Below, one piece after another: positions 34,152-43,641 of a stretch of 60,414 nucleotides of DNA (the stretch's first letter is position 1; every line of letters starts with the position of its first letter). This stretch comes from JAWVZH01 sp033722295. Its GTDB lineage: Bacteria > Bacteroidota > Bacteroidia > Chitinophagales > Saprospiraceae. The notes under the pieces were generated by a model. The model was not told the DNA's origin. It saw nothing but the letters and a program-made list of their open reading frames with translations, and did no database searches. The translations under genes were made by a program, and so were the position numbers. The stretch is from contig JAWVZH010000003.1 of assembly GCA_033722295.1 (NCBI GenBank), positions 1-60,414 of the forward strand, in the 5' to 3' direction.

Positions 34152-34724
34152 ATGAGTAAGAAGAAAAGAATAACAAGAAATACTCACGGCAGAAAAAAAC
34201 CGGCCAATCGAAAAGGCCGCGGTATCCTCCTAAAGTTCTTTGGATTTTTTGCTCTGGCCATGGCGATCTTTTATGCCTTTTACTATTCTCCGCTTTACGA
34301 GAACTACATCCAAAGCGGATTACTTAATTTCCAGGCCAAACTTTCCAATATACTGCTGAATATCCTCGGTCAGCCAACCTCTGTCGAGGGAGATGTCATT
34401 TACTCTGATGACTTCAGGGTGAGTATCAAAGGCGGTTGTGATGGTGTGGAGGCCACCGCTCTTTACATTTGTGCGGTCCTTGTTTTCCCGTTGATAACAC
34501 TTAGAAAAAAGCTCCCAGGTCTGCTGTGGGGGGTTGGTATTCTTTTCGTCATTAATATATTTAGAATATCAGGATTATATCTCTCAGGGCGATACTGGCC
34601 CGAGGCATTTGATTTTCTGCACCTTCATGGGGGTGTTGTCATTTTTACGATCATATCGATCATATTATGGATGATATGGGTGAGTCGCGTAACGCGAAAA
34701 AATGAGGCAAATGCTGAAAAATAA
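34152..34724 (+). CDS. Exosortase, H-like (IPTL-CTERM type)
   Basis: A 190-residue inner-membrane cysteine transpeptidase/protease expected to cut and transfer proteins with C-terminal VPTM/IPTL-TM-Arg tails. A highly basic N-terminus (residues 1-25) is followed by several membrane helices. The exosortase/archaeosortase catalytic set is visible: C96 in IKGGCDGVEA, R138 in NIFRISG and a His in FLHLHGG (H157 or H159). It is short compared with PEP-CTERM exosortases that carry extra domains, but normal for XrtH-type enzymes. It overlaps the next gene by 23 nt. Confidence 0.88.
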   Translation: MSKKKRITRNTHGRKKPANRKGRGILLKFFGFFALAMAIFYAFYYSPLYENYIQSGLLNFQAKLSNILLNILGQPTSVEGDVIYSDDFRVSIKGGCDGVEATALYICAVLVFPLITLRKKLPGLLWGVGILFVINIFRISGLYLSGRYWPEAFDFLHLHGGVVIFTIISIILWMIWVSRVTRKNEANAEK

Positions 34725-35385
34725 TCCCATACTGCGTTTTGCGCTGCTCTTTCTCCTGACTTACTTCATATTGACGGCTGTGGTCAGCTGGATGGGTATG
34801 GATAGTGGGATCAACTCTTTCTTCAGGGGGATAAGCAAGTCCACGTTGTCACTAACAATGTCCGAGCTTAAGTTCAACACGAAGCCCGAAAGACAGAACG
34901 GCATATTGAACGACAACAAGATGATCGTGGAGTTCGAATGGACGGAAGAGAAAATACAGGAAGCTATCCAGGAGGCGCGCAGGACGGGAAAAGCGGATAT
35001 TGAAGTGCCGTACAGGTTCATTTCATATCTTATATTTGAGTTTTTTGTCGTCCCCTTTCTTTTCCTGATTTCCCTGATACTTGCCACTCCAATGCAATGG
35101 AGGCTGAAACTGACCAATGGCCTCATTGCGTGTCTGATCATGCTGGCTTTCCTGCTCGTCAAATTGTACATCATGACCCTTTTCAGCGTGTCAAAGGCCA
35201 GAATTGATGTCTATGAGCTCAGTGATGGAACTATGGATGTTTTATTGACTGTTGTGAGCATGCTGACTATGGGTTTCAGTATTATTATTGCCTTCTTCCT
35301 TTGGCTGATATTCATATTCAGGAATAGCCACCTCAAAAGATTGATGCAAGACTGGTTTACTTCAATAAAAGGACGGATGGACTGA
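34702..35385 (+). CDS. Exosortase-associated membrane protein
   Basis: A 227-residue membrane protein with about four helices: one near the N-terminus (FALLFLLTYFILTAVVSW), then a ~75-residue extracytoplasmic segment (IQEAIQEARRTGKADIEVPY), then three closely spaced helices. The overlap of 23 nt with the exosortase implies coupled translation. Exosortase-H loci in other bacteria commonly include such a partner protein, and this layout fits, but its role (substrate presentation or stabilisation) is unknown. ATG at 34702 or 34711 could be the start. Confidence 0.72.
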   Translation: MRQMLKNNPILRFALLFLLTYFILTAVVSWMGMDSGINSFFRGISKSTLSLTMSELKFNTKPERQNGILNDNKMIVEFEWTEEKIQEAIQEARRTGKADIEVPYRFISYLIFEFFVVPFLFLISLILATPMQWRLKLTNGLIACLIMLAFLLVKLYIMTLFSVSKARIDVYELSDGTMDVLLTVVSMLTMGFSIIIAFFLWLIFIFRNSHLKRLMQDWFTSIKGRMD

Positions 35386-35481
35386 ACCGTTTGATGTCGC
35401 GAGACACATCTGTTAAAAATCATTGTCAACTTCCGGGGATTATCTCTTGTTTTAGTATTTTGGACAGTTCGCAAAACTAAA

Positions 35482-38400
35482 ATGATGAAGAAGAGCATTT
35501 ACCCTATAATTGTTGCGCTATTTGCGTATACGGCCACATTATTTTCACAAACCCATACTATTCATTTTGAGAACGTTAAATGGCAGCCTGTGCAGTTGTC
35601 TAGCGATGATCAGATTGCCTATGAACAGGACGAACTGGTAGAGGGTAGGGTCATCAGACTGTTGCAGTTTTCTGATATCCCTGGAGCAGAGATCAGGCAT
35701 CAGTTGAAAGATGAGGGTGTGGAGCTTTTGGATTACTACCATAAGAATACCTATCTGGTAGCGCTTCCCGTTGATACAGATATTAGATCATTGAAAAGAA
35801 TGGGCGTCAATGCTATAGACCGATTGCCCTGGCAGGCCAAAGTATCGAGGGACATCCTGAACGGAGATATTGGGGACTGGGCGTTAAAAGGTAACCTGGT
35901 CGCTGTAGTCATTCAGTATTCTGAACTGGTGAATGAGAAAACCATTACGGCAGAGCTTGCTAATGATTGTCGCATCAATGAGATCTTCAGTGACTACAGC
36001 ATAGTCCATGCTCAAACTGATATAAATAACCTCTACGAGCTTTCGAAACACCCCTATGTTCAGTTCTTGTCTCTGATGCCGGAACCCGGTGAACCAGAGG
36101 ATACAGAAGGTCGAAGCCTCCATAGATCCAACATGATAAATTCAGATGCTGCCAGTGGATTGAAGTATGATGGAACGGGAGTCAATGTATTGACGAGGGA
36201 CGATGGAGTTGTCGGCCCGCACATCGACTACAAGGGCCGTCTGGATAATCTTCAGACAGCTGGCTTGGTGAATATTGAACATGCGGATATGGTATCCGGC
36301 ATATTCGTGGGAGGTGGTAACCTGAATCCACGGGCAAAAGGTATGGCGTCCGGGGCTTTCTTGTATGTGGTTAATTATGTCGACCATTTCATGGATAATA
36401 CTCTTGATCTCCACAGACAAGAGGATGTCATGGTAACCAACTCATCTTATAGCAACGGTTGTAACGATGGATATACAACCATTACAAGAACTGTAGACGA
36501 TCAGATAGAGCGCAACCCATCCTTGCTGCATGTCTTCTCAGCGGGTAACAGCGGCACGAGAGATTGTGGCTATGGAGCAGGGAATCGCTGGGGTAACATA
36601 ACCGGTGGACACAAAATCGGAAAGAATGTCATAGCTACCGCTAACTTGAGGATCGACGTGTCCCTTGAGAACAGCAGTAGCCGAGGTCCGTCAGCAGATG
36701 GACGTATCAAACCTGACCTGGCGGCAAGGGGAACGGATCAGTTATCAACAGATCCGAATAATCTGTACAGTCCTGGCGGTGGTACTTCGGCAGCTTCCCC
36801 TGGAGTTGCTGGCGTTTCGGCTCAGCTTTATCACGCCTACCGAGATATGAATGGAGGAGAGAATCCGGAATCTGCACTTATTAAAGCCGCATTGATGAAC
36901 ACGGCCAATGATCTGGGTAACGAAGGTCCTGATTATCTTTATGGCTGGGGACATATCAATGCCAATCGTGCTTACGAATTGTTGAGAGACGGGCGTTATG
37001 AAAGATCGACCGTTGATCACCAGGAGGAAGCCATACACGAAATAGAAATACCAGATTCGGTTAAGGAATTACGGGTTATGCTGTACTGGAAAGAACCACC
37101 AGCTGCAGCTGGAAGCCAGATAGCACTGATCAATGACCTGGACCTCATGCTCATCGATGAAGATGGCAATGAATTCGAGCCCTGGCTGTTAGATCCTACG
37201 CCGGACCCTGTAGGCCTCGGAGAACCTGCTGGCAAAGGAAGGGACAGCCTCAATAATGTCGAACAAGTATTGTTAAGGAACCCTGAGCCTGGAATCTATA
37301 AAGTTATTGTTATAGGCAACAACATGCCATTCGGGGAAAGACCGTATTACGTGCTCTACGAGATGATCACCGAAGAGATAAGCATAACATATCCCTATGG
37401 CGGAGAGGGGTTTGCTCCCTCATCCGTGGAGCAGATCCATTGGGATGCTACACCAGGTAATGAGAGTTTTGAACTGGAGTACTCCACCGATAACGGAATG
37501 ACTTGGAATCCGATGGGCGTTGCCTCAGCTTCATTGCGAACTTATTCATGGACAGTGCCTAATGAGGTTAGTAGTAATTGTAAGGTCCGCGTGAGCAGAG
37601 GGTCCACATCAGCTGTCAACGAAGATAACTTTTCAATAATAGGCACACCAACGGGACTGAGAGTAAATCGAGTTTGTCCTGAATTTGTGCAATTGAGTTG
37701 GGGTGAAGTAGAAGGAGCTACGAGTTATGACATCTATATGTTGGGAGATACTAAAATGGAATGGATCGGAAGTTCGGATACCACTGTAGCAGAAGTCCCG
37801 GTCACTGATGTATTAGCAGATATGTGGTTTGCGGTCAGAGCCCTGGGTGATGAAGGACTCAGAAGTAGCCGCTCCATTGCTCATCAATTCAACGAAGGTA
37901 TTCTCGACTGTATCGTGAATACGGATGTGGAAATCGTCACATTATTCAGTCCGAATGAGCAATTGGTCTATTCCTGCGGCGAATTCAATGAGCGAATTGT
38001 CTTGCAGCTCCGCAATAATGGCCTCACCCAGGTGGATGATATTTCCATCAATTATCAGTTGGACAGTGGACCGGTCAGTGGTGAGTCGATCAAAGTGGAT
38101 CTGGCTCCGGGCGAGTCCAAGTTGGTCATGACCACCGACAGCTTTTCAATTCCTTTTGCCGGATTACATGATGTACGTGTCTGGATAGAGGCGGCAGATG
38201 ATGAATTGCCAGGGAATGATGTCATTAGCAGGACCATAGAAGTATTTCCTTTGGTCTCTTCATCGGGCCTGGATTACGCCGAGGACTTCCAGAGCGGCAA
38301 CTTCCCACCTCCCGGCTATGATGTGCAAAGCGAAACAGATGGCGCTTTCTGGGGAGAATGGAATGCTGTAGGAGCCGATGGCCAACCTACGAAATGTGCA

Positions 38401-39552
38401 GGCATACACAATGAGATCAGCAGGGAAATATTTTACAGTGACTATTTGTATACAGAGGCCATAGATCTTACCGACGCGACTCGACCTATTCTTTTCTTTG
38501 ACTATGCATATCATGTGGATGCTAATTCACAATATATCGGCAGATTGAGAGTAGTGGTTTACTCATTTTGTGGAGATCGTAAGGTGGTCCAATTGATAAA
38601 CAGAAACGGCGATCAATTACGTACCAGTCCTCTTCAAGCTATGGCACCATGGACGCCAGCTTCGGCTAATGACTGGAGAACCATAGGATTCAATCTTGAA
38701 GATTTTAAGGGAAGCGAAGTCGTCATTGCATTTGAATTGGAAAATGGTTTTAACACAAACCTTTATTTAGACAATATCAGGGTCGAAGAATCCAATATTG
38801 AATTCCCAAATGCGGACTTCACCTATACCAATGATACGCCTTGTGCTTTATTCGAGAACGTGGTGTTCGAAGCCACAACGGCCAATCCGGATTATGACTA
38901 TTTTTGGGTATTTGGTGAGAAGGTCAATCCCAAATATGTTTCAGGTCCCGGTCCTCATAATGTGAGGTTTTTAGCCACTGAGGAATTTAATGTACAATTG
39001 GAAGTGGTCCATTCGGAGACGGGTGCTTACGACCAGTCTGAAAAACTGATAACTACATATTCCAGACCTACACCAAATTTTGCGTACAACGTTGATATGC
39101 GTACGGTTGAATTTGACAATCGGTCAAGTCGAAGTACATCATATCTATGGGACTTTGGTGATGGGAATACGAGTACTGAAGAGAATCCAATACATACTTA
39201 TGATCAGAACGGAGTCTATACCGTCTCCTTGAGTGCGATCAGTCCATGTACAACACGGATCAAAGAAGTGGAGATCATGATAGGTTCTGTGCAGAGTGAA
39301 GATATAGATCATAATGCTCTTGTGATATTTCCCAATCCCGCGGATAATGAGTTGTGGATAGAAGGAGGTGTTGTTGAAACTGCCGATTTCTCAATAGAAC
39401 TCATAAATTCTCAGGGGATGCTGATGACTGTAGCGCCTATTGAAGAGGGATCTGGTCTTAAGTTGGATGTTGCTGGCTTGCTTCCAGGCATTTATTTCAT
39501 ATCCATAGAGACCAATGGAGAAAGGATTTACAAAAAGCTGGTCATTCAATGA
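35482..39552 (+). CDS. Secreted S8 (subtilisin-like) protease with FN3, PKD and type A T9SS domains
   Basis: A 1356-residue exported protease. Signal peptide KKSIYPIIVALFAYTATLFS. The catalytic triad is D240 (LTRDDGV), H267 (EHADMVSG) and S436 (GGGTSAASPG), with the oxyanion Asn356 (SAGNSG). The ~200 residues before it may be a propeptide. After the catalytic domain come a P-like beta domain (~residue 510-630), a Kre9/Knh1-like domain (ITYPYGGEG), an FN3 domain, a CARDB-like region, a PKD domain (YLWDFGDGN) and a T9SS type A tail (VIFPNPADNELWI). It lies 96 nt after the exosortase partner gene in the same direction. Confidence 0.92.
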   Translation: MMKKSIYPIIVALFAYTATLFSQTHTIHFENVKWQPVQLSSDDQIAYEQDELVEGRVIRLLQFSDIPGAEIRHQLKDEGVELLDYYHKNTYLVALPVDTDIRSLKRMGVNAIDRLPWQAKVSRDILNGDIGDWALKGNLVAVVIQYSELVNEKTITAELANDCRINEIFSDYSIVHAQTDINNLYELSKHPYVQFLSLMPEPGEPEDTEGRSLHRSNMINSDAASGLKYDGTGVNVLTRDDGVVGPHIDYKGRLDNLQTAGLVNIEHADMVSGIFVGGGNLNPRAKGMASGAFLYVVNYVDHFMDNTLDLHRQEDVMVTNSSYSNGCNDGYTTITRTVDDQIERNPSLLHVFSAGNSGTRDCGYGAGNRWGNITGGHKIGKNVIATANLRIDVSLENSSSRGPSADGRIKPDLAARGTDQLSTDPNNLYSPGGGTSAASPGVAGVSAQLYHAYRDMNGGENPESALIKAALMNTANDLGNEGPDYLYGWGHINANRAYELLRDGRYERSTVDHQEEAIHEIEIPDSVKELRVMLYWKEPPAAAGSQIALINDLDLMLIDEDGNEFEPWLLDPTPDPVGLGEPAGKGRDSLNNVEQVLLRNPEPGIYKVIVIGNNMPFGERPYYVLYEMITEEISITYPYGGEGFAPSSVEQIHWDATPGNESFELEYSTDNGMTWNPMGVASASLRTYSWTVPNEVSSNCKVRVSRGSTSAVNEDNFSIIGTPTGLRVNRVCPEFVQLSWGEVEGATSYDIYMLGDTKMEWIGSSDTTVAEVPVTDVLADMWFAVRALGDEGLRSSRSIAHQFNEGILDCIVNTDVEIVTLFSPNEQLVYSCGEFNERIVLQLRNNGLTQVDDISINYQLDSGPVSGESIKVDLAPGESKLVMTTDSFSIPFAGLHDVRVWIEAADDELPGNDVISRTIEVFPLVSSSGLDYAEDFQSGNFPPPGYDVQSETDGAFWGEWNAVGADGQPTKCAGIHNEISREIFYSDYLYTEAIDLTDATRPILFFDYAYHVDANSQYIGRLRVVVYSFCGDRKVVQLINRNGDQLRTSPLQAMAPWTPASANDWRTIGFNLEDFKGSEVVIAFELENGFNTNLYLDNIRVEESNIEFPNADFTYTNDTPCALFENVVFEATTANPDYDYFWVFGEKVNPKYVSGPGPHNVRFLATEEFNVQLEVVHSETGAYDQSEKLITTYSRPTPNFAYNVDMRTVEFDNRSSRSTSYLWDFGDGNTSTEENPIHTYDQNGVYTVSLSAISPCTTRIKEVEIMIGSVQSEDIDHNALVIFPNPADNELWIEGGVVETADFSIELINSQGMLMTVAPIEEGSGLKLDVAGLLPGIYFISIETNGERIYKKLVIQ

Positions 39553-39578
39553 CACACGTAATCTGAAAGATGAAGATC

Positions 39579-39607
39579 AAGGGTCCGGGATGAGCCGGAC
39601 CTTTTTT
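39579..39607 (+). terminator. Terminator after the S8 protease
   Basis: A GGTCCGG/CCGGACC stem around a short GATGAG loop with flanking A/T pairs is followed by six T. It lies just before the convergent ferredoxin end. Confidence 0.8.
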
Positions 39608-39953
39608 ATTTGTGGAGTCGGGCCTGTCTTTCCAATAGAGTCTCTTCAGATTCCACACGATCGGGGTCTTGCACACAGCAGTCGACCGGGCAAACGGCTG
39701 CGCACTGAGGTTCGTCATGAAAGCCCTTGCATTCAGTACACTTATCCGGAACTATGAAGTATATCTCTTCATCTATTGGGTCCATAGACTGTGAGGCATC
39801 TACTTTTTTACCACTTTCCAGTTCATAGAATCCGGTGACGGTTGTTCCTTCCTCGACTTTCCACTCTACGCCACCTTCATATATGGCATTATTAGGGCAT
39901 TCCGGCTCACAAGCACCACAATTGATGCATTCATCTGTAATAATGATCGCCAT
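39606..39953 (-). CDS. 4Fe-4S dicluster ferredoxin
   Basis: A 115-residue ferredoxin with two cluster sites: CINCGACEPECP near residues 9-20 and CTECKGFHDEPQCAAVCP in the second half, where an 8-residue insertion between the second and third Cys marks the Chromatium/Thauera-type YfhL-like group. Between the sites is an insertion of ~40 residues. It has its own promoter within the end of the upstream carboxylase gene region and is probably not part of the propionyl-CoA operon. Electron partner unknown. Confidence 0.9.
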   Translation of the reverse strand: MAIIITDECINCGACEPECPNNAIYEGGVEWKVEEGTTVTGFYELESGKKVDASQSMDPIDEEIYFIVPDKCTECKGFHDEPQCAAVCPVDCCVQDPDRVESEETLLERQARLHK

Positions 39954-39987
39954 ACGTGTATAAAACTTTACTTCGTAAAAAGTTTAG

Positions 39988-40018
39988 CAAAGATAGACAT
40001 GAAAACCTTATATCGAAA
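39988..40018 (-). promoter_or_regulatory. Promoter of the dicluster ferredoxin
   Basis: On the minus strand TATCTTTG (39995-39988) fits TAnnTTTG, with TTTC (40018-40015) exactly 19 nt upstream. The start codon is 34 nt downstream. Confidence 0.6.
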
Positions 40019-40025
40019 GATCAGG

Positions 40026-41567
40026 CTACAATGGAATATTGCCATGTTTTCGCTCCGGGCGGTGCTGGTTCTTCTCTTCGAGAGTAGCGAACGCCATAAT
40101 GAGTTTGCGCCTCGTCTGATCAGGAATTATAACCTCATCTACATACCCACGGGCTGCGGCAATATATGGGTTGGCAAAGAGCTCGGAGTAGCGGTCTTCC
40201 ATTTCCTTGGCCTTTGCTTCGCTGTCTTTGGCTTCCCGGATCTCTTTTTTGAATATGATCTCACTGGCACCCTTGGCTCCCATAACCGCAATTTCAGCTG
40301 ACGGCCAGGCGAAATTGTAATCGGCACCGATATGTTTACTGTTCATCACATCGTAGGCCCCACCGTAGGCCTTCCTCGTGATCACTGTGATCCGCGGAAC
40401 GGTGGCCTCGCTAAACGCATAGAGCAATTTCGCACCGTTAGTAATAATAGCATTCCATTCCTGGTCTGTTCCAGGCAGGAATCCCGGAACATCCTCGAAT
40501 ACCAGAAGTGGAATATTGAAACAATCGCAAAACCTTACGAATCGGGCACCTTTGGTGCTGCTGTTGACATCCAGAACACCGGCCAGACTCATGGGTTGAT
40601 TGGCAACGATCCCTATACTTCGGCCGCCTAATCTGGCAAAGCCTACAATGATATTGGTAGCGAACTCTTCATGGATCTCATAAAAGGAACCTTCATCTAT
40701 GACATGACGGATCACGTCGTGCATATCATAAGGGACATTGGCGGATTCAGGTAGCAAGCTATTAAGCTCAGGACGGATCTCATCGTCGGTCTCATAGGGC
40801 AGAGTGCCGGTTTTTTCCCTGTTATTTTGGGGCAGGTAGGACAGTAATTGCTTGATCTTTAGTATACAGTCGAGATCATTGCCAGCTGTGATATGAGAAA
40901 CTCCGGATTTCGAAGCGTGGGTCTTGGCCCCTCCTAGCTCTTCCGAGCTTACCTCTTCATTAGTTACTGTTTTTACAACATTAGGACCTGTGACAAACAT
41001 ATAACTTGTGCGGTCTACCATGATCGTAAAATCGGTCATGGCTGGAGAATAAACTGCACCTCCTGCGCAAGGCCCCATAATGGCTGAGATCTGAGGTATG
41101 ACACCTGACGCCTGTACATTCCTGTAGAATATATCGGCGTACCCACCTAGCGATCTCACTCCTTCCTGTATCCTGGCCCCTCCGCTGTCGTTAAGTCCGA
41201 TAAGTGGAGCACCATTGGTGACGGCCAGATCCATGATCTTGCATATTTTTTCTGCATGGGTCTCAGAAAGAGATCCACCGAAGACGGTGAAGTCCTGAGC
41301 AAAGACATATACCAGGCGGCCATCGATAGTGCCATATCCGGTAACCACTCCGTCACCATAGTAGATCTGGTCCTGCATATCAAAATCCGTTGTCCTGTGA
41401 GTAACCAGAGCTCCCATCTCTTGAAAGGAGTTGTTATCCAAAAGTAAGAGGACCCTCTCACGGGCTGTCAACTTGGACTTGGCATGTTGCTTGTCTATTC
41501 TCGCCTGACCTCCTCCGAGGGCGGCTTCATCAAGCATTTTCTTCAATAGTGCTATTTTTTCCTCCAT
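40026..41567 (-). CDS. pccB: Propionyl/acyl-CoA carboxylase carboxyltransferase (beta) subunit
   Basis: A 513-residue biotin-dependent carboxyltransferase that moves CO2 from carboxybiotin to propionyl-CoA, giving methylmalonyl-CoA. Two crotonase-like halves are visible: the N half with GGSLSETHAEKI, GLNDSGGARIQEGV and IMGPCAGGAVYSPA, and the C half with GRSIGIVANQPMSLAGVLD, FEDVPGFLPGTDQE and RKAYGGAYDVMNSKH. The C-terminal HGNIPL is diagnostic of the PCC-beta/MmdA family. The gene starts 1 nt after the mutase stop and is last in the operon. Without a membrane decarboxylase partner, a carboxylase role is more likely than MmdA. Confidence 0.93.
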   Translation of the reverse strand: MEEKIALLKKMLDEAALGGGQARIDKQHAKSKLTARERVLLLLDNNSFQEMGALVTHRTTDFDMQDQIYYGDGVVTGYGTIDGRLVYVFAQDFTVFGGSLSETHAEKICKIMDLAVTNGAPLIGLNDSGGARIQEGVRSLGGYADIFYRNVQASGVIPQISAIMGPCAGGAVYSPAMTDFTIMVDRTSYMFVTGPNVVKTVTNEEVSSEELGGAKTHASKSGVSHITAGNDLDCILKIKQLLSYLPQNNREKTGTLPYETDDEIRPELNSLLPESANVPYDMHDVIRHVIDEGSFYEIHEEFATNIIVGFARLGGRSIGIVANQPMSLAGVLDVNSSTKGARFVRFCDCFNIPLLVFEDVPGFLPGTDQEWNAIITNGAKLLYAFSEATVPRITVITRKAYGGAYDVMNSKHIGADYNFAWPSAEIAVMGAKGASEIIFKKEIREAKDSEAKAKEMEDRYSELFANPYIAAARGYVDEVIIPDQTRRKLIMAFATLEEKNQHRPERKHGNIPL

Positions 41568-41568
41568 A

Positions 41569-43635
41569 TCAGATGAGGTCGCTTTTATAGTTTTCGATGA
41601 GATAGTTCAATATCTTGATGGCCGCGAGGCTTATGGATGAACCGGGTCCAAAAATACCTACAACGCCGAGATCTTCAAGGTACTCGTAGTCCTGACGTGG
41701 AATGATACCACCAACCACTACGCTGATATCATCACGGTTGAGGGACCTGAGCGCCTCCATGACCTTAGGAACGAGAGTCTTATGTCCTGCAGCAAGCGAA
41801 CTGACTCCGATAACATGGACATCGTTATCTGCTGCAGCTCTCGCCGCTTCTTCAGGAGTCTGGAACAAGGGGCCTATATCTACGTCGAATCCCAGGTCGG
41901 CGAAGCTCGTAGCGATGACCTTGGCACCACGATCGTGACCATCCTGCCCCAGCTTGGCAATGTATATTCTTGGTTGTCGGCCGTCCTGGTCAGCAAACTT
42001 GTTGACCAGTTCCCGTGCCTTTTGAAAGTCTTTCTCTTTTTCCATTTGACCTTTGTAAACGCCACCGATGAGTCTGTTGGTGGCCCTGTATCTGCCCTGT
42101 GATTTTTCCATGGCCATGGAGATCTCTCCGAGGGTAGCCCTGTGACGCGCCGCCACTACCGCAAGATCAAGAAGGTTTTTCCCACCTGAGGCTGCGGCAT
42201 TTTCCAGTGCAGATAATGCATCGTCGACTTTCTTATCGTTCCTGCTTGATTTGATGCGGTTGATAGAAGCGATCTGCTCTTTTTTGACCTTTTCATTATC
42301 AACTTCAAGTATATCAAGGGTGACCTCTTCATTATATTTCAAAGTATTGACCCCTATGATCTTTTCCCGTCCACTTTCTATGCCGGCTTGCTTGGCAGCA
42401 GCAGCTTCTTCGATTCTCATTTTCGGGATGCCGGAATCGATCGCTTTGGCCATCCCACCAAGTTCTTCGATCTCACGGATGTGTGATCTTGCCTTTATCA
42501 GCAAATCCTGGGTGCGATCTTCCACGAAATAGGAGCCGTTGAAGGGGTCCACAGTATTCGTAATGCCGGATGACTGTTGAAGGTATTTCTGTGTTTCTCT
42601 GGCAATATTTGCGCTGTACGGAGTAGGTAATGCGATGGCCTCGTCTAACGAGTTGGTATGCAGCGACTGCGTACCGCCAAGCACAGCAGCCATAGCCTCA
42701 AGGCTGGTCCTCCCCACGTTGTTATAAGGATCCTGTTCTGTAAGACTCCATCCGGACGTCTGACAGTGCGTGCGGAGGGAAAGCGATTTTGGGTTCTCTG
42801 GATCGAAAGTGCTCATAACTTCTGCCCAGAGTAATCGGCCCGCACGTAATTTTGCAACTTCATCAAAGAAATTCATACCTGTAGCCCAAAAAAAGCTTAT
42901 CCTTGGTGCGAATGCATCTACTTCCAACCCGGCATCAATGCCACACCTAACATATTCCATTCCATCAGCAATGGTATAGGCCAGTTCCAGATCAGCAGGA
43001 GCTCCGGCTTCGTGCATATGATAGCCGCTCACACTGATCGAATTGAATTTTGGCATGTGCTCACTGGTGTATTTGAATATGTCGGCAATAATACGCATGG
43101 AAAAGTCAGGGGGGTAGATGTACGTATTGCGCACCATGAACTCCTTCAGTATATCGTTCTGTATAGTACCCCTCAACTTTTCTGTACTCACACCCTGTTC
43201 TTCGGCCGCCACTATATAAAAAGCCATAATGGGAATAACAGCACCATTCATGGTCATGGAAACCGACATTTGCTCCAGTGGAATGCCGTCGAAAAGCCTC
43301 TTCATGTCTTCCACGGTATCTATTGCCACTCCGGCTTTTCCAACATCTCCCTGAACCCGCGGGTGGTCGCTGTCATATCCGCGGTGAGTGGCAAGATCGA
43401 ATGCCACACTCAATCCTTTCTGGCCCTTTTTTAGATTATCCCTGTAAAACGCGTTGCTTTCTTCAGCAGATGAAAACCCGGCATATTGTCTTATCGTCCA
43501 TGGTCTTTTTACATACATCGTACTGTAAGGCCCTCCGAGAAAAGGGGGGATCCCGGAGACATATCTGCCATAATGCCTGATATGGTCCGGCTTTTTCTTG
43601 ATCTCCTTTCGTTGTATGCTTTGACTCAATTTCAT
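41569..43635 (-). CDS. Methylmalonyl-CoA mutase large (catalytic) subunit
   Basis: A 688-residue adenosylcobalamin enzyme converting methylmalonyl-CoA to succinyl-CoA. The TIM-barrel half has RPWTIRQYAGFSSAEESN, AFDLATHRGYDSDHPRV, SVSMTMNGAV, SISGYH-like SVSGYHMHEAGA and GGTQSLHTNS. The C-terminal B12 domain carries the DxHxxG motif in LGQDGHDRGAK, then VSSLAAGHK and GGIIPRQDY. All signature regions are present, so the subunit is catalytically complete. It lies between the biotin carboxylase and carboxyltransferase genes in one operon. Confidence 0.96.
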   Translation of the reverse strand: MKLSQSIQRKEIKKKPDHIRHYGRYVSGIPPFLGGPYSTMYVKRPWTIRQYAGFSSAEESNAFYRDNLKKGQKGLSVAFDLATHRGYDSDHPRVQGDVGKAGVAIDTVEDMKRLFDGIPLEQMSVSMTMNGAVIPIMAFYIVAAEEQGVSTEKLRGTIQNDILKEFMVRNTYIYPPDFSMRIIADIFKYTSEHMPKFNSISVSGYHMHEAGAPADLELAYTIADGMEYVRCGIDAGLEVDAFAPRISFFWATGMNFFDEVAKLRAGRLLWAEVMSTFDPENPKSLSLRTHCQTSGWSLTEQDPYNNVGRTSLEAMAAVLGGTQSLHTNSLDEAIALPTPYSANIARETQKYLQQSSGITNTVDPFNGSYFVEDRTQDLLIKARSHIREIEELGGMAKAIDSGIPKMRIEEAAAAKQAGIESGREKIIGVNTLKYNEEVTLDILEVDNEKVKKEQIASINRIKSSRNDKKVDDALSALENAAASGGKNLLDLAVVAARHRATLGEISMAMEKSQGRYRATNRLIGGVYKGQMEKEKDFQKARELVNKFADQDGRQPRIYIAKLGQDGHDRGAKVIATSFADLGFDVDIGPLFQTPEEAARAAADNDVHVIGVSSLAAGHKTLVPKVMEALRSLNRDDISVVVGGIIPRQDYEYLEDLGVVGIFGPGSSISLAAIKILNYLIENYKSDLI

Positions 43636-43641
43636 TGGTGA

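Noticed and set aside
39515..39757. 80-codon plus-strand frame
   Set aside because: It overlaps the protease end, terminator and ferredoxin; it is a shadow.
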